Below, piece after piece: positions 10,436 through 23,369 of a DNA stretch of 64,000 nucleotides. The DNA is taken from contig CATNEN010000013.1 of NCBI GenBank assembly GCA_950097015.1, positions 372,001-436,000 on the forward strand, in the 5' to 3' direction. The notes beneath the pieces are model-generated. The model was not told where the DNA came from. It was given only the letters and a program-made list of their open reading frames with translations, and ran no database searches. Positions within the stretch are counted from its first letter, which is position 1. The number at the start of each line of letters is the position of its first letter. This DNA is from Macrostomum hystrix. Lineage: Eukaryota > Platyhelminthes > Macrostomidae. Position numbers and translations under genes: made by a program.

Positions 10436-10574
10436 TCGGCGAAATCAGGGGGTCTTATTCTATACTTTATCCAGACAAATGCCAGTTATGTCCTAGTTGT
10501 TTATGGATCTGGGGTCGGCAATCTTGATTACCTCGAGGGCTTTGACTATATAATGAGACATTGAAAGTTGAGGA

Positions 10575-10970
10575 TGGGGAGAAATGGGACTTTGAGAGAT
10601 AAGACGTGAGTGAGGTGAGAAAGTGAGAGATAAGACATGAGTGAGGTAAGAAAGTGGGACATAAGATAAGAGTGGAGGTGAGAAAGTGAGAGATAAGACG
10701 TGAGTGAGGTGAGAAAGTGAGAGATAAGACATGAGTGAGGTAAGAAAGTGGGACATAAGATAAGAGTGGAGGTGAGAAAGTGAGAGATAAGACATAAGTG
10801 AGGTAAGAAAGTGGGACATACGATAAGAGTGGAGGTGAGAAAGTGAGAGATAAGGCAGGAGTGAGGTGAGAAAGTGAGAGTTAAGACGTGAGTGAGGTAA
10901 GAAAGTGGGACATAAGATAAGAGTGGAGGTGAGAAAGTGAGAGATAAGGCAGGAGTGAGGTGAGAAAGGG
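10575..10970. repeat. Alternating 31/32-bp minisatellite
   Basis: Two related units alternate, one containing GAAAGTGAGAGATAAGACAT and one containing GAAAGTGGGACATAAGATAA. Confidence 0.92.
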
Positions 10971-11910
10971 AAATCGTACTAAGTTCGCCACAATGCAGAA
11001 ACGGCAATTGTGTTTACATTCTCAGAACTCTAATGTATTAAAAGAGAAAGGACTGTTAAAACAGCTAAAACTGTTGTAAACATCGTGCTAAATTAAAATG
11101 CTACTACAATTTGCATAACGCTACTAAAAGTACTAACCTTTGGATTTGGACATCACGTACACATAAAACTAATCTATTACTTACAAATTTAGGATTTTTT
11201 AAGTAATCAAGTAACCATAACTTGAATTGCGAAATTGCAAAAACCAAGGCGCATAATAAAAGGCCGGCGGGCAAATGGGTATCTCGGGTTTAGTTGAAGG
11301 TCAAGTAGGTCAATAAGGCAATGAAGTACTATGTGCCCCCACAGTACCAATTTTAGCAAACTGACAGCAGGTCACACAACTACGGAATGTGCACTGCGCT
11401 AGCTGGTAGTTGAAATGTGTGCGCTTCGCCAATGCATATGGTAAATTCGTTTTCTATTTTTAATATAATTGCATATAAAAAATAAAGAAACAAAAAGTTT
11501 CATTAGAAAAGGACCCTGAAAAATGGCGACCTTAAAAATGACAGAGCAAACAGGCGGTGCAAGCGCCACGAATGCTTAGGATTTCATATATTTGAGTTTC
11601 CACCGGAACTAAGTGTATATACGTAAGTATGTAAGGTGTTACAGTTATAATATTGACAGAGACAAAGTTTGGGAATTCACTGAAATGATGTAAAGATTGT
11701 CCCTATGAATGGTGCACTTTGAGTATTGTTTTAACATTGCCACTACTCGGTCACAAGTAATAAACTGAACTAAACTTTGAACAGATTTTTTAACGGATAG
11801 TACAACATTTAGTGGTAACCATCAACATTGATCAATTCTATCGTCATCGAGACAAACTAAGCCTAATTTCCTTGAGTCCAGATTATCAGTAAGTCGGAGC
11901 TGCCAGGTAT
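10971..11910. other. Spacer and presumed 3' region of cyclophilin copy 1
   Basis: AT-rich with no ORF of interest. I see no clear minus-strand AATAAA close to the stop codon at 11911. Confidence 0.5.
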
Positions 11911-12055
11911 TTAGCAGGTGCCGCAGTTGGCAATGACAACAGTCTTGGACGGCTTGCCGCTCTGGCTGCCGAAAGACTCCATCTTCTTGACCACATCGGC
12001 GCCATCAATAACCTCGCCGAACACGACGTGCTTGCCGTCCAGCCACGGGGTGGCC

Positions 12056-12087
<32 letters not shown>

Positions 12088-12545
12088 GTTCGGTCCAGCA
12101 TTGGCCATCGACAGCAGATTCGGCTTGTCGTGCTTCTTGGCGAACTTCTCGTCGGCGAACTTCTCGCCGTAGATAGACTCGCCGCCAGTGCCGTTGCCGC
12201 GGGTGAAGTCGCCGCCCTGGCACATGAACTGCGGAATGATGCGGTGGAAGCCGCTGCCCTTGTAGTGCAGGGGCTTGCCGCTCTCTGCGAATGTGGAGAT
12301 GAGTTGAGATGGCATTATATGACTCGTACTCCTTTCACTATCTTAACTAGGATTGAGTAACCTTTAATTATTCTTTTATTATTATTATAATAGTTCGAAA
12401 AAAACTTACTGCCGACGCCCTTCTCGCCAGTGCAGAGACACCGGAAGTTTGCAGCAGTCTTCGGCACAATGTCGTCGTACAGCTTGAAGGTGATCCGGCC
12501 CAGAGACTGGCCATCGGCGGTGATATCGAAGAAAACGTTAGACAT
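11911..12545 (-). CDS. Cyclophilin-type peptidyl-prolyl isomerase, copy 1
   Basis: Two exons, complement(11911..12284, 12410..12545), make a complete 169-aa single-domain cyclophilin. It catalyses cis-trans isomerisation of prolyl bonds and acts as a protein-folding helper, probably cytosolic since there is no signal peptide. Seen: [12 protein letters not shown] start, CLCTGEKG, the catalytic [26 protein letters not shown], and the Trp of the cyclosporin pocket in [12 protein letters not shown]. The inserted GKSGKPLH segment marks the divergent-loop cyclophilin subclass known from plants and worms. The intron (125 bp) has donor GTAAGT and acceptor TTCGCAG in phase 1. An AG (TTACCTAG) lies four bases before the ATG. 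From start to stop codon it is 99% identical to the copy at 15462-16096, intron included. Confidence 0.96.
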
Positions 12546-15461
12546 TTTCTAGGTAATCGTAGAAATGCGAAGAAAAAATCTTTCCAAAAAAATTTAAGAG
12601 ACGAAAAAGTAAAGCGCGTAAAATGCAGCGAGCGCCGGACTTTATGGCTTGAATGCAAATGAAGTGGGTGAATCGAAGGGAGAGAGCGCATGCGTGGCTT
12701 GCTCTGACTGGATGGGGGGTGGGGCCCACCAGTGGGGAGAGAAAATCGATATCAAAACCCCAGGGTAGGGTGTGCACTGTACACTAAACACCCTCTACTC
12801 CACTTTGGACCTTCGTCTGTGTACACTCTTACAAGGTCTAGGAATTTTTCCAGTCGTTTCCACGGCTAGATAGACAGCGAGGGGCTTGTTTTGCTCTATC
12901 TTTGCGTTCTACTGTGAGTCATACCACCCCATGAGGTCCCGACTAAACAGGCTAATTCCTGCCTAGCTGTCCTGGCGGGGGCAGGGCAGACTTTTAGAGT
13001 CAGGCAGCCGTGTGTTGTGACTTGTGTTGTGTCCCACATTCTGTCGTCCAAATTGTCTTAGTGCGAGTATAGCAAGCAAGTTATGCATTTCATTTGATTC
13101 ATGCCGGGTCATTGTATTTATATATAATTGTTATTTATATATTAACTTTAAAAAATTGTTAGTGTAAAAGTTTTGTTCCGTTATTTTTCTTCTTTTTATC
13201 ACATAGCTACGTAGCTCGTACTAAATTACATCAAAAGCTATAGACACACATTTCTAGTGTCGAAATCAACTTTTTAAATTACATCCAATGCCAAAATCAA
13301 TTTACGTATCCATTGCATGAGTACGACAATTACATGTTACTTTATATAGTGAAGACACAAAAGAACATTGGATTGTGTCAACAAACAGAAAATGTAGACT
13401 TTAAGTCTTTTCTGCTTAAAAATAAAAACAAGCACACTTTGCTACTGAACTACGATGGTAACAAGTAATATTGCTCGAATACGAGCAATAATGAAACTAA
13501 TATCGCTGTTCGTTCGTTGTTTGGAAGCACTGAAGAGCGAAGACTGGAGCGGCGTCGCCCTATACTGTGTATAGAACTGTACTGTACAGAAACATTTTAT
13601 TTAGATGCTAGGAATCTTCGGACACAGAATTCTAATGTTACGTTTCAATTGTTTTTCTCAAGTAGCAATTTTCTTGACTACCTGCGACTGAACAAATCTT
13701 AAAATTTTAATCAGCAAGACAGCAGCAGTAAAAAGAGACACTCCTAGTGACAGGTGACTTAAATTTCCACAACAACAGACACATCCCACGGGCTCGGCAT
13801 CATTTAGGGTTGAAGGAAGATTTTCTTGACTTTTGACTTTTGCTGAATGCTTAGTATATTGTTGGTATATTGAGCATTAACATTATAGATCGTCAGGCAA
13901 ATTATAAGAAAGCCAAAGCAAAATTAGCAGTAGGAGTACCAAGCCATTTTGAAGAATCCAACAAGAATCAAACCGTCAGTCCTTCAGACCGTCGGAATAT
14001 TCATCAATTCTAGACTAAGGTCAGATTTTCCCTATAAGAGCTAGTGTTTCATGCCACTATATGCACGAATATGCACTGCACCTCAGTGCGGCCTTGCCAG
14101 GCCTTTAAACCTTATCAACACGTCACCCAAATGTGCCTGCATAATCTCCGACTTCGGTGGTCACGCACCTTTATCTAGACTGAGCAGCTTGACTTTCAAC
14201 AAGTGGCACCAGCCAAATATGGACACAACTGATGCAAATTTCTCCCATTTTGCTGATCAAGCCTCAATATGGGACGAAGCTCAACCACAGGACCCTCGCC
14301 TAGTCTGTCAACCAATCAGTCAACACCCCGATGCCGTCAGCACTGTCAGCAGGGTTGCCTCCAGCTGGCTATGGAGTCCCTAAAGCGACCTACTGCCTAA
14401 AGCGGTGACTACAGCTGGCAGGCCACCAAGGAGTACTGCCCCCCAGCCTGCGCAGGAGGTGCTGCTGCTCACGCTGCAGGCCCCACTTCGGCGAGGGCAG
14501 GTACGAACTCGCGATAAGTCGACTGCCTGTTAGCCTTAAAACAAGCCTTCTGACTTCTTACTTAAACTCTGGCCTTTATTGTTGTTGTGGATCTACAAAT
14601 CCTCTTTAATTCATATCCAATAAACAGGGATAGGTAGCAGTGTGCATTTAAAAATATTCTAGGACTATCGCGGTTATTTTGACTGTTGACTCAAGCGCGA
14701 TTTCAAACATGCGATCGTATTACTGACCAGTAAAGTGTTGCCTACGAGTATTGACTTGATTTTTGCAAGAGAAAAATTTAACAAGACGAGTTCCGCAGTG
14801 TCAATTAGAATTTAATTTGACTGAGATAAAAGCTGATAACAGAGGAGCTTTTCAGAGAATAATATTCAACTTGCTGAATTTAATTTGCATTAGCTCGTAG
14901 ACGTCTAAAAGATTAGACAAAAAATAGTTATTATTTTCGCAATGTAAGAACAGTCTCCGTACTAAAAGAGGTGCAGTAAAAGCGTTGTTAGACTGAAGAT
15001 TTGCATTCGAACACAGGAAGTCTAAAAGTTTGCAGAGAGGGACAACGAACTCTAATCGGAGAAATAACATTTCCTAAGTAGTTATTTATAATAGTATAAA
15101 CTGACAGCGAAAGAGCAAAACGTAAAAATAGACCTAGAGAAATTGCGTGCTGCTGGCTTGAAATTAGTAGCAGGACATTTCAATTAAACAGGATTTTAAG
15201 GTTAATTCAGTTCAGAGTTACATCTGCATAATTAAGCTAATTGACACTTTATTTAAGCGAAAGTAAAACAACAGCTGTCGGAAACACCTGACAGTACTAA
15301 CACTGGGATATATTAGAAAGTTAGATAGCTATTTAAAGGACTAAATAAACTGCTAGTTGAAGGAGGCTGAAGAAATAATAAAAGTTAGAGGGGTTATTGT
15401 TACAGCTTTGCTCCGTTTACGCCGTTTCTAGCTTTGTTTAGCAGCTGCGTAAATATGTACT
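12546..15461. other. Spacer between the cyclophilin copies
   Basis: About 2.9 kb. Near 12546-13050 is the presumed promoter of copy 1, GC-richer than the rest. The remainder is AT-rich. An ORF at 14051-14383 and a GC-rich patch at 14340-14540 show no domain I recognise. Nothing in it resembles the flanks of the second copy. A minus-strand AATAAA candidate for copy 2 is at 15248-15253. Confidence 0.55.
15248..15253 (-). terminator. Candidate polyadenylation signal for cyclophilin copy 2
   Basis: AATAAA on the minus strand about 210 bp downstream of the stop codon of copy 2. Confidence 0.45.
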
Positions 15462-15606
15462 TTAGCAGGTGCCGCAGTTGGCAATGACAACAGTCTTGGA
15501 CGGCTTGCCGCTCTGGCTGCCGAAAGACTCCATCTTCTTGACCACATCGGCGCCATCAATAACCTCGCCGAACACGACGTGCTTGCCGTCCAGCCACGGG
15601 GTGGCC

Positions 15607-15638
<32 letters not shown>

Positions 15639-16096
15639 GTTCGGTCCAGCATTGGCCATCGACAGCAGATTCGGCTTGTCGTGCTTCTTGGCGAACTTCT
15701 CGTCGGCGAACTTCTCGCCGTAGATAGACTCGCCGCCAGTGCCGTTGCCGCGGGTGAAGTCGCCGCCCTGGCACATGAACTGCGGAATGATGCGGTGGAA
15801 GCCGCTGCCCTTGTAGTGCAGGGGCTTGCCGCTCTCTGCGAATGTGGAGATGAGTTGAGATGGCATCATTTGACTCGTACTCCTTTCACTATCTTAACTA
15901 GGATTGAGTAACCTTTAATTATTCTTTTATTATTATTATAATAGTTCGAAAAAAACTTACTGCCGACGCCTTTCTCGCCAGTGCAGAGACACCGGAAGTT
16001 TGCAGCAGTCTTCGGCACGATGTCGTCGTACAGCTTGAAGGTGATCCGGCCCAGGGACTGGCCATCGGCGGTGATATCGAAGAAAACGTCAGACAT
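15462..16096 (-). CDS. Cyclophilin-type peptidyl-prolyl isomerase, copy 2
   Basis: Two exons, complement(15462..15835, 15961..16096), 169 aa, with the same structure as copy 1 at a constant offset of 3551 bp and no indel. Against copy 1 I count four substitutions in exon 1 (one changes Asn3 to Asp), two in the intron and none in exon 2. The untranslated flanks are unrelated on both sides. Upstream of the ATG a strong acceptor (CTGTCTCTCCAG) lies about 21 nt away, compatible with trans-splicing or a leader intron. Active-site and Trp residues are intact, so this should be an active isomerase. Confidence 0.96.
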
Positions 16097-19070
16097 GTTT
16101 ATAAGCTACTTAGTTGACTGGAGAGACAGATGAAATTTAATTAATTAAATAAATAATCTACCTACCAATGTACTAAAATAACTTGAATAACAAAGCAAAC
16201 AAAAAAGTAAAAAAGCACATCATTTGGATGATTAAGTATCCATACAACAGTACCCATATTCAGTGCCAAATTTTTTAAACAGTAATTGTCAGAAAGATTG
16301 TTTTAGGGTATGTTTCACTTAATGCACATGCACACTATTTTTTACTACTGCTAACACAATGACACAATCCATAAAATTATAGATTTCAAAGAAATTACTC
16401 GTACATTCATAGCAAAACTAACTATTTCAGAGAAACATACATAAAACACATCTTAAAGTGTTTTCTATAATAAAAAAGCAAAGGAGAATGTTCACCAAAC
16501 AAAATGCTTTGAAAACAAAAGTTTAAGGTAATAAATAGCATTGGCCAAAGATGTGCCAAAGATGTGACCAAAATGACAATTACTTTGCTTATTAACATAT
16601 GGCATAATAAAAGTTAATAAAATAAAGCTATGAAATAGGCTTTAGTATTTTTGTTTTCAAAGGAATAAGAAATCAGTAAAACAATATAATTACAGCTAAA
16701 ATTTAAATACTATAGTCAACAAGGATGATTGCTGATTATATGAGATAGCACACAGAATAGATAAATATGGTTTTGATATATCTTTACATTCTAGTGCATG
16801 TGCCTTCTTTAATGATAAAAAGCAATCAAACATTTTCAATAAAATAACAAAGTGATACTTTAAGCTCAAAAATATAATTCTAAATCAGATCATACCATTC
16901 ATGGTATAATTTTTTTGCATATAAATGCTGCCATTGTGGCTAGGCCTAAGCAATACACATTCCTATGTGTATTGTGCTTTTATGCTTATTTATTATTTAT
17001 TTATTAAGTTTTTATGCTTAATAAAAACTCCCAAAAATAAACTCCTAGGATTTCGAAAGTAACTACTTTTCTTTAAATAATAAAAAAGGTTTGAAGGACT
17101 AGAAAAAGGAATTGAGGATCCTAGGATATATGTCTGATAAGTGATAACCCTTATTATATTATTATATAGATTTGCCATTATTATAGAATTGAATAAATTT
17201 AATAAAATTCATAGGAATTAAAGTGACTATTTCTTGATACCAGAATTACTAGGTCTAGGATTTAACTGTATTACTATTAGTATTTCTGGTAATTGAAATT
17301 CCTGGGATATGGATAGGTCCAGTTTCTAGGATTTCGATTTCCTTGGATTGATAGGGGCCTTGGGGATCAGAGGTACAATTTCTGATTTAGACAATGTATA
17401 TATATAATGGGATGATGTGGCATGAGATGCTTGTGGTACTAGTAGCACACAATGGCAATGGCAATGGCATTCTAAGTATTTTATAGTTAGAATTGTAGCT
17501 GCAAGGATCAATCAGTTTTTCTTATCATAGCTACACCAAAAGAATAATATATCATGAACTGCTCTTTTTAAGCTTCTAGGATTGTAAATACGAGCTAGAT
17601 ACACCAGGCAGCATTTTACTCCGTCCTCTACATTTTAAACATCAGGAAGAAAAGGTTGTTAATGTTAATTTTGTCTATGTCTATGTCTAAGGCTTTCTAA
17701 AAAATAAGTCTGTCGACTGGAAATATTAATGAGATATATAGAGAAATATAAATAATACTCGCAGGACGACAGTGACACTGGTACATCATTTTTTCCCAGT
17801 AGACCTACAACCAGAGCAAAAGATTCTCTGGCAGTAAGCACACAGATACCATACACAGGCACACAAACACAATCACACAGGTGTCCATCTGCTTTGACTT
17901 TCTCATCATCAAGCAGTTTTAGAGTGGAGTTTTGAACTTTAATGTGTCTTTGGAGTGGATATTTGCTCTCAAGGACCGTAAATTGCATGACAAACTCCAA
18001 GCCTCCTAATAAGTGATATAAGGCGGATGATTGCGGGTAAGGTGGATATTAGACGTCATTGATTGCGTTGCAGCAGTTTACCTGGAACGTGACGGGAAAT
18101 TTTAGTTAAACTTTTTATATTTTAATAGCGTCGAAGCCTTGAAAAAGTTGTAGCTTTGAAGATAGGCTTTTTTCTTCCGTGTGATTACCCAGCAAATTGT
18201 TTTTTTGTCATTGTAGGTTTTATTTTATTCTTGTTTGTTTTAAAGACAAAGTTAGGCCGTTGCATTGACGTTTGCATTTAATATTTTTATAAAGCTTTTT
18301 TAACATGGCCGGCATAATATGATATTGAAGCACCAACGAACTATAGCCATATTAGAGTAATATAAACTAATTATTTCTCGGTATGCAAAAAAGAGGTGTC
18401 TCGGTTTCATATTTTTGCTCATATTCATTTAAGAGTGAACTTTGAGGCGTACTTAGCGACGTATCACGTTCTCTGATTAAGTTTTTAAAGAAAAATATGG
18501 TTTCACAGGTTTTGCACGAACAACATTTGAAAGCAGTTTACATACTCATAAAAGTTTGATTGGCCAGAAAAATAATTTTACTTTGTTAGCTTTTATACAG
18601 TAGTAAAATTATACAAAGTATTTGCTATATTGAGTATTGTAGTATAGCAGTATCATGCATTGAGAACCACGAATCCATGTGGAAATGAAGGAAATGAATG
18701 AATGTCTAATTTCAGAAGTTGCAAATTGCAGAATTAAAAAGTTAGTACACAGAAAATTTTCCCCATGAAGAGGGTCAGCTTATGTGAGGGATGCTTTGTG
18801 CTTAGAGTTACTGAAGTACGCGTAAATTAAAGAATTACTTGTTAACAGCAGAAGCATCAAAGCCTCCATCGCTCAATAGTCTGCAGCTCCAGATTTAGAC
18901 TCATGCTGTTGCGGACTTTGCTGAACTCTGTTTGCTGTTCGTTCCAGCTGTCGAACTAGACGAGCCAGGCTGGACTTTGCGGTGACACCACGACGGCTTA
19001 AGTCTGCATTAAAAAATTATAATTTGTTCCAATGCAGGCAACTGGACAGGCAAATCATTCTAACTTGATC
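16097..19070. other. AT-rich intergenic region
   Basis: About 3 kb of AT-rich sequence with no gene I can support. A perfect short hairpin (AATACACAT, four-base loop, ATGTGTATT) occurs near 16950. Several short minus-strand ORFs are unremarkable. Confidence 0.6.
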
Positions 19071-19077
19071 ATTTATA

Positions 19078-19800
19078 ATGAATCGGCTGCGCAAAATGGT
19101 GAAAGGCGGCATTCTAGAGCATGTTCCACCAGGAGGAAGTCTGTGGGCATCTCCCAAAGTTGTGGTGCGCAAGCCGAACAGCGATCTGCGGATTTTCTCG
19201 GACTATAAGGTCGGCGTCAACCCAAAGATCTGCGAAGACTCATATACGCTGCCTAACATCGAGTCTGCCTTCTGCGCCTTGGCTGGCTCACTTTTCTACG
19301 ATCGATCTTACCAACGCCTACAACCAGATCGAGCTGGACGAAAATGTGCCAGAAAAGGGCTCACGATCAACACTCCGATTGGCCTTCTGGGATTGACGAG
19401 GATGCCCTTAGGGCTCAAGATGGCTAGTGCCCAGTTTCAAGCAGCCATGGAGGCCACGATCGGCGATGCGAATAAGGTAATTTACCAGGATGACATCTGT
19501 GTGGGCGCTCCCACAGAGAGCGAGCTGCATGGATGCCAAAGTAAGCCAAACTGCTAAGTGTCTTAAAGGAGGCTGGTATGGAAATCAACCCAGACAAATG
19601 TTTCTTCGGAAGCACCGAGATCTCCTTTCTGGACCGCATCTCAGCAGACGGAGTGAGACCCGACACCAAGCTCGTGGAAAAGATCCAGAAGACCAAGCAG
19701 CCCACGACCATGATGGAATTAGAGTCCTGGCCGCCTCGCTCCGCGATGGGGAATGGAGGATGTGGTGCCAGGGCACTGTGCACTGGCACTGAACTTTTTG
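19078..19800 (+). pseudogene. Ty3/Gypsy retrotransposon reverse transcriptase, decayed fragment
   Basis: Three frames together recover consecutive reverse-transcriptase blocks: RLRKMVKGGILEHV and PKVVVRKPNSDLR, then FSTIDLTNAYNQIELDE after a frame change near 19297, then TPIGLLGLTRMPLGLKMA back in the first frame, then the catalytic YQDD box at about 19480, then MEINPDKCFFGSTEISFL in a third frame after 19560. At least three frameshifts plus stops show it is dead. No integrase, RNase H, protease or clear long terminal repeat was found, although a TATATAAACC motif near 19965 could be part of an LTR promoter. Confidence 0.85.
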
Positions 19801-20049
19801 CGTGGACTTGACAATAACTTAAATTGCTCATACTAGGTAACCCGTCTCTCTCTTCCCCTCTCTTGCTATTGGCTGGCGAGCCACCCTCGATACTCTCACT
19901 CTCTACCCCAATGCACGCCCCGACTAGTTTGCTTATCTTATTCGCATGTACTTGTAAGTTTCTTATATATAAACCAATACACTGGAACCTATCTTAGCCT
20001 ATTGACGGCAAGACAGAAAGCATTCGAGACTAGAAACCCTAGATTAGAC

Positions 20050-20510
20050 TTCGAAACTGGAAGCCCGAACTCCTTCGATACCGGGAACACCGATCTCCTT
20101 CGATACCGGAAACTCCGACCTCCTTCGATACCGGAAACTCCGACCTCCTTCGATACCTGCAACTCCGCCTCCTTCGATTCTAGTAGCCCGACGTCCTTCG
20201 AAACTTAAGCCCGACCTCCTTCGATACCTGCAACTCCGACCTCCTTCGATACCGGGAACTCCGACCTCCTTCGATACCTGCAACTCCGACCTCCTTCGAT
20301 ACCGGGAACTCCGACCACCTTTGATACCGGGAACTCCGACCACCTTCGATACCTGCAACTCCGCCTCCTTCGATTCTAGAAGACCGACCTCCTTCGATAC
20401 CGGGATCTCCGACCTCCTTCGATACCTGCAACTCCGCCTCCTTCGATTCTAGAAGCCCCGACCTCCTTCGATACTAGAAACCCCGACCTCCTTCGATACC
20501 GGACTAACCC
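20050..20510. repeat. About 24-bp minisatellite
   Basis: Units built on CGACCTCCTTCGATACCGG with variable ends (AACTCC, GCAACTCC, TTCTAGAAGC). It follows directly after the dead retroelement and a short T/C-rich spacer. Confidence 0.92.
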
Positions 20511-20757
20511 GCATAGTTGGCCTGCTGGCACTCGCCCGCAGCACAATTTGATTTCGCTGCCTTGTTGATCGTCTCAGCTGTAGATTCGAATTTCCAGCTG
20601 ATGTGCTTGGATGCTGCAGTTTCAAAGGGCTTCGCAGTGCTCGAGATAACGGGTGTGCTGTACCTGAGGATTCCATTGAATAGGCTTGATACAGCAATGT
20701 TATGTAACAGAAAAATCATACATAGATTAGAACCTCTGATTCGAGGGTTTGGACCTA

Positions 20758-21762
20758 CTTCATGACGTCCTGACTCTGTCGAAGGTGTTCCAGCCTTCGG
20801 CGCAGGCTGGCCAGCTGCTGCTCAAGACCCGGCGGCTGAAGTTCTGGCGTCTCCGGCAGCTTAAAGAGTGATTCACTAGACTCTTGGCTTGGGTCATGCG
20901 ATTCTTGGCTTGGGTCATGCGATTTTTGGCGTGGGTCATGCGTCTCTTGGCTTGGGTCATGCGATTCTTGGCGTGAGTCATGCGTCTCTTGGCTTGGGTC
21001 ATGCGATTCTTGGCGTGGGTCATGCGATTCTTGGCGTGGGTCATGCGATTCTTGGCGTGGGTCATGCGATTCTTGGCGTGGGTCATGCGATTCTTGGCGT
21101 GGGTCATGCGATTCTTGGCGTGGGTCATGTGATTCTTGGCGTGGGTCATGCGATTCTTGGCGTGGGTCATGCGTCTCTTCCTCTTGATGTTGGTCATGCG
21201 TCTCTTCCTCTTGATGTTGGTCATGCGTCTCTTCCTCTTGATGTGGGTCATGCGTCTCTTCCTCTTGATGTGGGTCATGCGTCTTTTCGTCTTGCAGTTC
21301 TTGGCGTTGATCATGCGACTCTAGGCGTGAATCCTGCGACCCTCGGCCTGGGTCATGCAGCTGTTCATGTAGGTCATGATGCAGTTCACTATGTAAGCGA
21401 TGTGACCCCTTGTTCTGTAAATTAGTTTTATTTAACGCGCGGTCCGCTGGTCGGTTCGCAGGCTTCGTTAAAATGGGCTCCAAGTTCTGGCCACCTTTTC
21501 TACCCTTCACAGGTGAGTCGCTGTGGCCTCCAAAGCCAGTGCACCGGAGGACGGGCTTCAGCAGCAGGGCGCCGCAGTCGCCGCCCAGACCGTCAGCTGC
21601 ACTGGCACAGATGGTCAATTCAAACTTCAAATTCAAGGGATGATTTGCCAGCTTAACGATGCTACTGCCTTTAAGACATTGTCTCATTGTGCTGTTGCTG
21701 CTGTTGCTGCTGCTGTTGCTGCAGCTGTTGCTGCAGCCATGTTCGAGCAGTTGAATCGGCAT
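20758..21762 (-). CDS. Doubtful repetitive ORF with HDPRQES heptads and a coiled-coil-like end
   Basis: Continuous minus-strand reading frame of about 335 codons from an ATG at 21762. The first 150 residues are not repetitive apart from a Ser/Asn run. The middle consists of seven-residue repeats (HDPRQES, HDPHQEEE) from a 21-bp tandem array. The last 30 residues (LEQQLASLRRRLEHLRQS) look like a coiled coil. Because the unit length is a multiple of three, the frame could be open by chance, and the opposite strand is open too. No homologue recognised. On the plus strand an ATG at 21472 runs to a perfect donor (TTCACAG, GTGAGT at 21513), an alternative first-exon reading. Confidence 0.25.
20885..21290. 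repeat. 21-bp minisatellite
   Basis: About 19 units of the type CATGCGATTCTTGGCGTGGG. Unit length is a multiple of three and lacks stops on either strand. Confidence 0.93.
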
Positions 21763-21789
21763 GATGATCGCTGCAAGTTCAAGCAATGT

Positions 21790-22165
21790 GCCTATATAAT
21801 TAATGCATAACTTTTTTCTTAAAAAAATTATATTAAGTAGTGCTACCTTTACTTTTAGGCATTCCTGTTAGCTTGACCATAGACTAAACTGCGTTTCAAA
21901 AATAGAAATTAACAACAATTTTTTTTCAAAGCATTGTCAAGTATCAATGATTCTGTTAACGTCCTTACCAAACTACTTAATCACATAAGGAGTACGCTAT
22001 AGCATGTTAATTAAAACAGAAATTTTTTACGATATTGATACAATATTTATTTGTTTCTTTTTTTGCACAGGGGAATTTGAGAAGTACAAGTAGAAGTGCA
22101 TATTGATAGGTTAATAGTAAAGAGAGAGAAGATGCCTCCTAAATAGATAGTTGAGGGGGAGAGGA
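21790..22165. other. AT-rich spacer
   Basis: No feature seen apart from the CTG-rich run at 21690-21740 just to the left. Confidence 0.5.
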
Positions 22166-22166
22166 A

Positions 22167-23367
22167 GAAGTAGACTCTCCGGTGCAAGGTAGAGCTAGGG
22201 AGAAGTAGACTCTCCGGTGCAAGGTAGAGAGGGAGAAGTAGACTCTCCGGTGCAAGGTAGAGAGGGAGAAGTAGACTCTCCGGTGCAAGGTAGAGAGGGA
22301 GAAGTAGACTCTCCGGTGCAAGGTAGAGAGGGTGAAGTAGACTCTCCGGTGCAAGGTAGAGAGGGAGAAGTAGACTCTCCGGTGCATGGTAGAGAGGGAG
22401 AAGTAGACTCTCCGGTGCAAGGTAGAGAGGGAGAAGTAGACTCTCCGGTGCAAGGTAGAGAGGGTGAAGTAGACTCTCCGGTGCATGGTAGAGAGGGAGA
22501 AGTAGACTCTCCGGTGCATGGTAGAGAGGGAGAAGTAGACTCTCCGGTGCAAGGTAGAGAGGGAGAAGTAGACTCTCCGGTGCAAGGTAGAGAGGGAGAA
22601 GTAGGCTCTCCGGTGCAAGGTAGAGAGGGAGAAGTAGACTCTCCGGTGCATGGTAGAGAGGGAGAAGTAGACTCTCCGGTGCATGGTAGAGAGGGAGAAG
22701 TAGACTCTCGGGTGCAAGGTAGAGAGGGAGAAGTAGACTCTCCGGTGCATGGTAGAGAGGGAGAAGTAGACTCTCCGGTGCATGGTAGAGAGGGAGAAGT
22801 AGACTCTCGGGTGCAAGGTAGAGAGGGAGAAGTAGACTCTCCGGTGCAAGGTAGAGAGGGAGAAGTAGACTCTCCGGTGCAAGGTAGAGAGGGAGAAGTA
22901 GACTCTCGGGTGCAAGGTAGAGAGGGAGAAGTAGACTCTCCGGTGCATGGTAGAGAGGGAGAAGTAGACTCTCCGGTGCAAGGTAGAGAGGGTGAAGTAG
23001 ACTCTCCGGTGCATGGTAGAGAGGGAGAAGTAGACTCTCCGGTGCATGGTAGAGAGGGAGAAGTAGGCTCTCCGGTGCAAGGTAGAGAGGGAGAAGTAGA
23101 CTCTCCGGTGCATGGTAGAGAGGGAGAAGTAGACTCTCCGGTGCATGGTAGAGAGGGAGAAGTAGACTCTCCGGTGCATGGTAGAGAGGGAGAAGTAGAC
23201 TCTCCGGTGCATGGTAGAGAGGGAGAAGTAGGCTCTCCGGTGCAAGGTAGAGAGGGAGAAGTAGACTCTCCGGTGCATGGTAGAGAGGGAGAAGTAGACT
23301 CTCCGGTGCATGGTAGAGAGGGAGAAGTAGACTCTCCGGTGCAAGGTAGAGAGGGAGAAGTAGACTG
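22167..23367. repeat. 33-bp minisatellite, about 36 copies
   Basis: Very uniform array; each unit contains GTAGAGAGGGAGAAGTAGAC and CTCTCCGGTGCA. Variation is confined to a few positions (AAGG/ATGG, CCGG/CGGG). Open reading frames exist on both strands and are not taken as genes. Confidence 0.97.
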
Positions 23368-23369
23368 AG

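Noticed and set aside
19800-20000. Long terminal repeat of the Gypsy fragment
   Set aside because: A TATA-like motif is present but no second copy or TG...CA ends could be shown.
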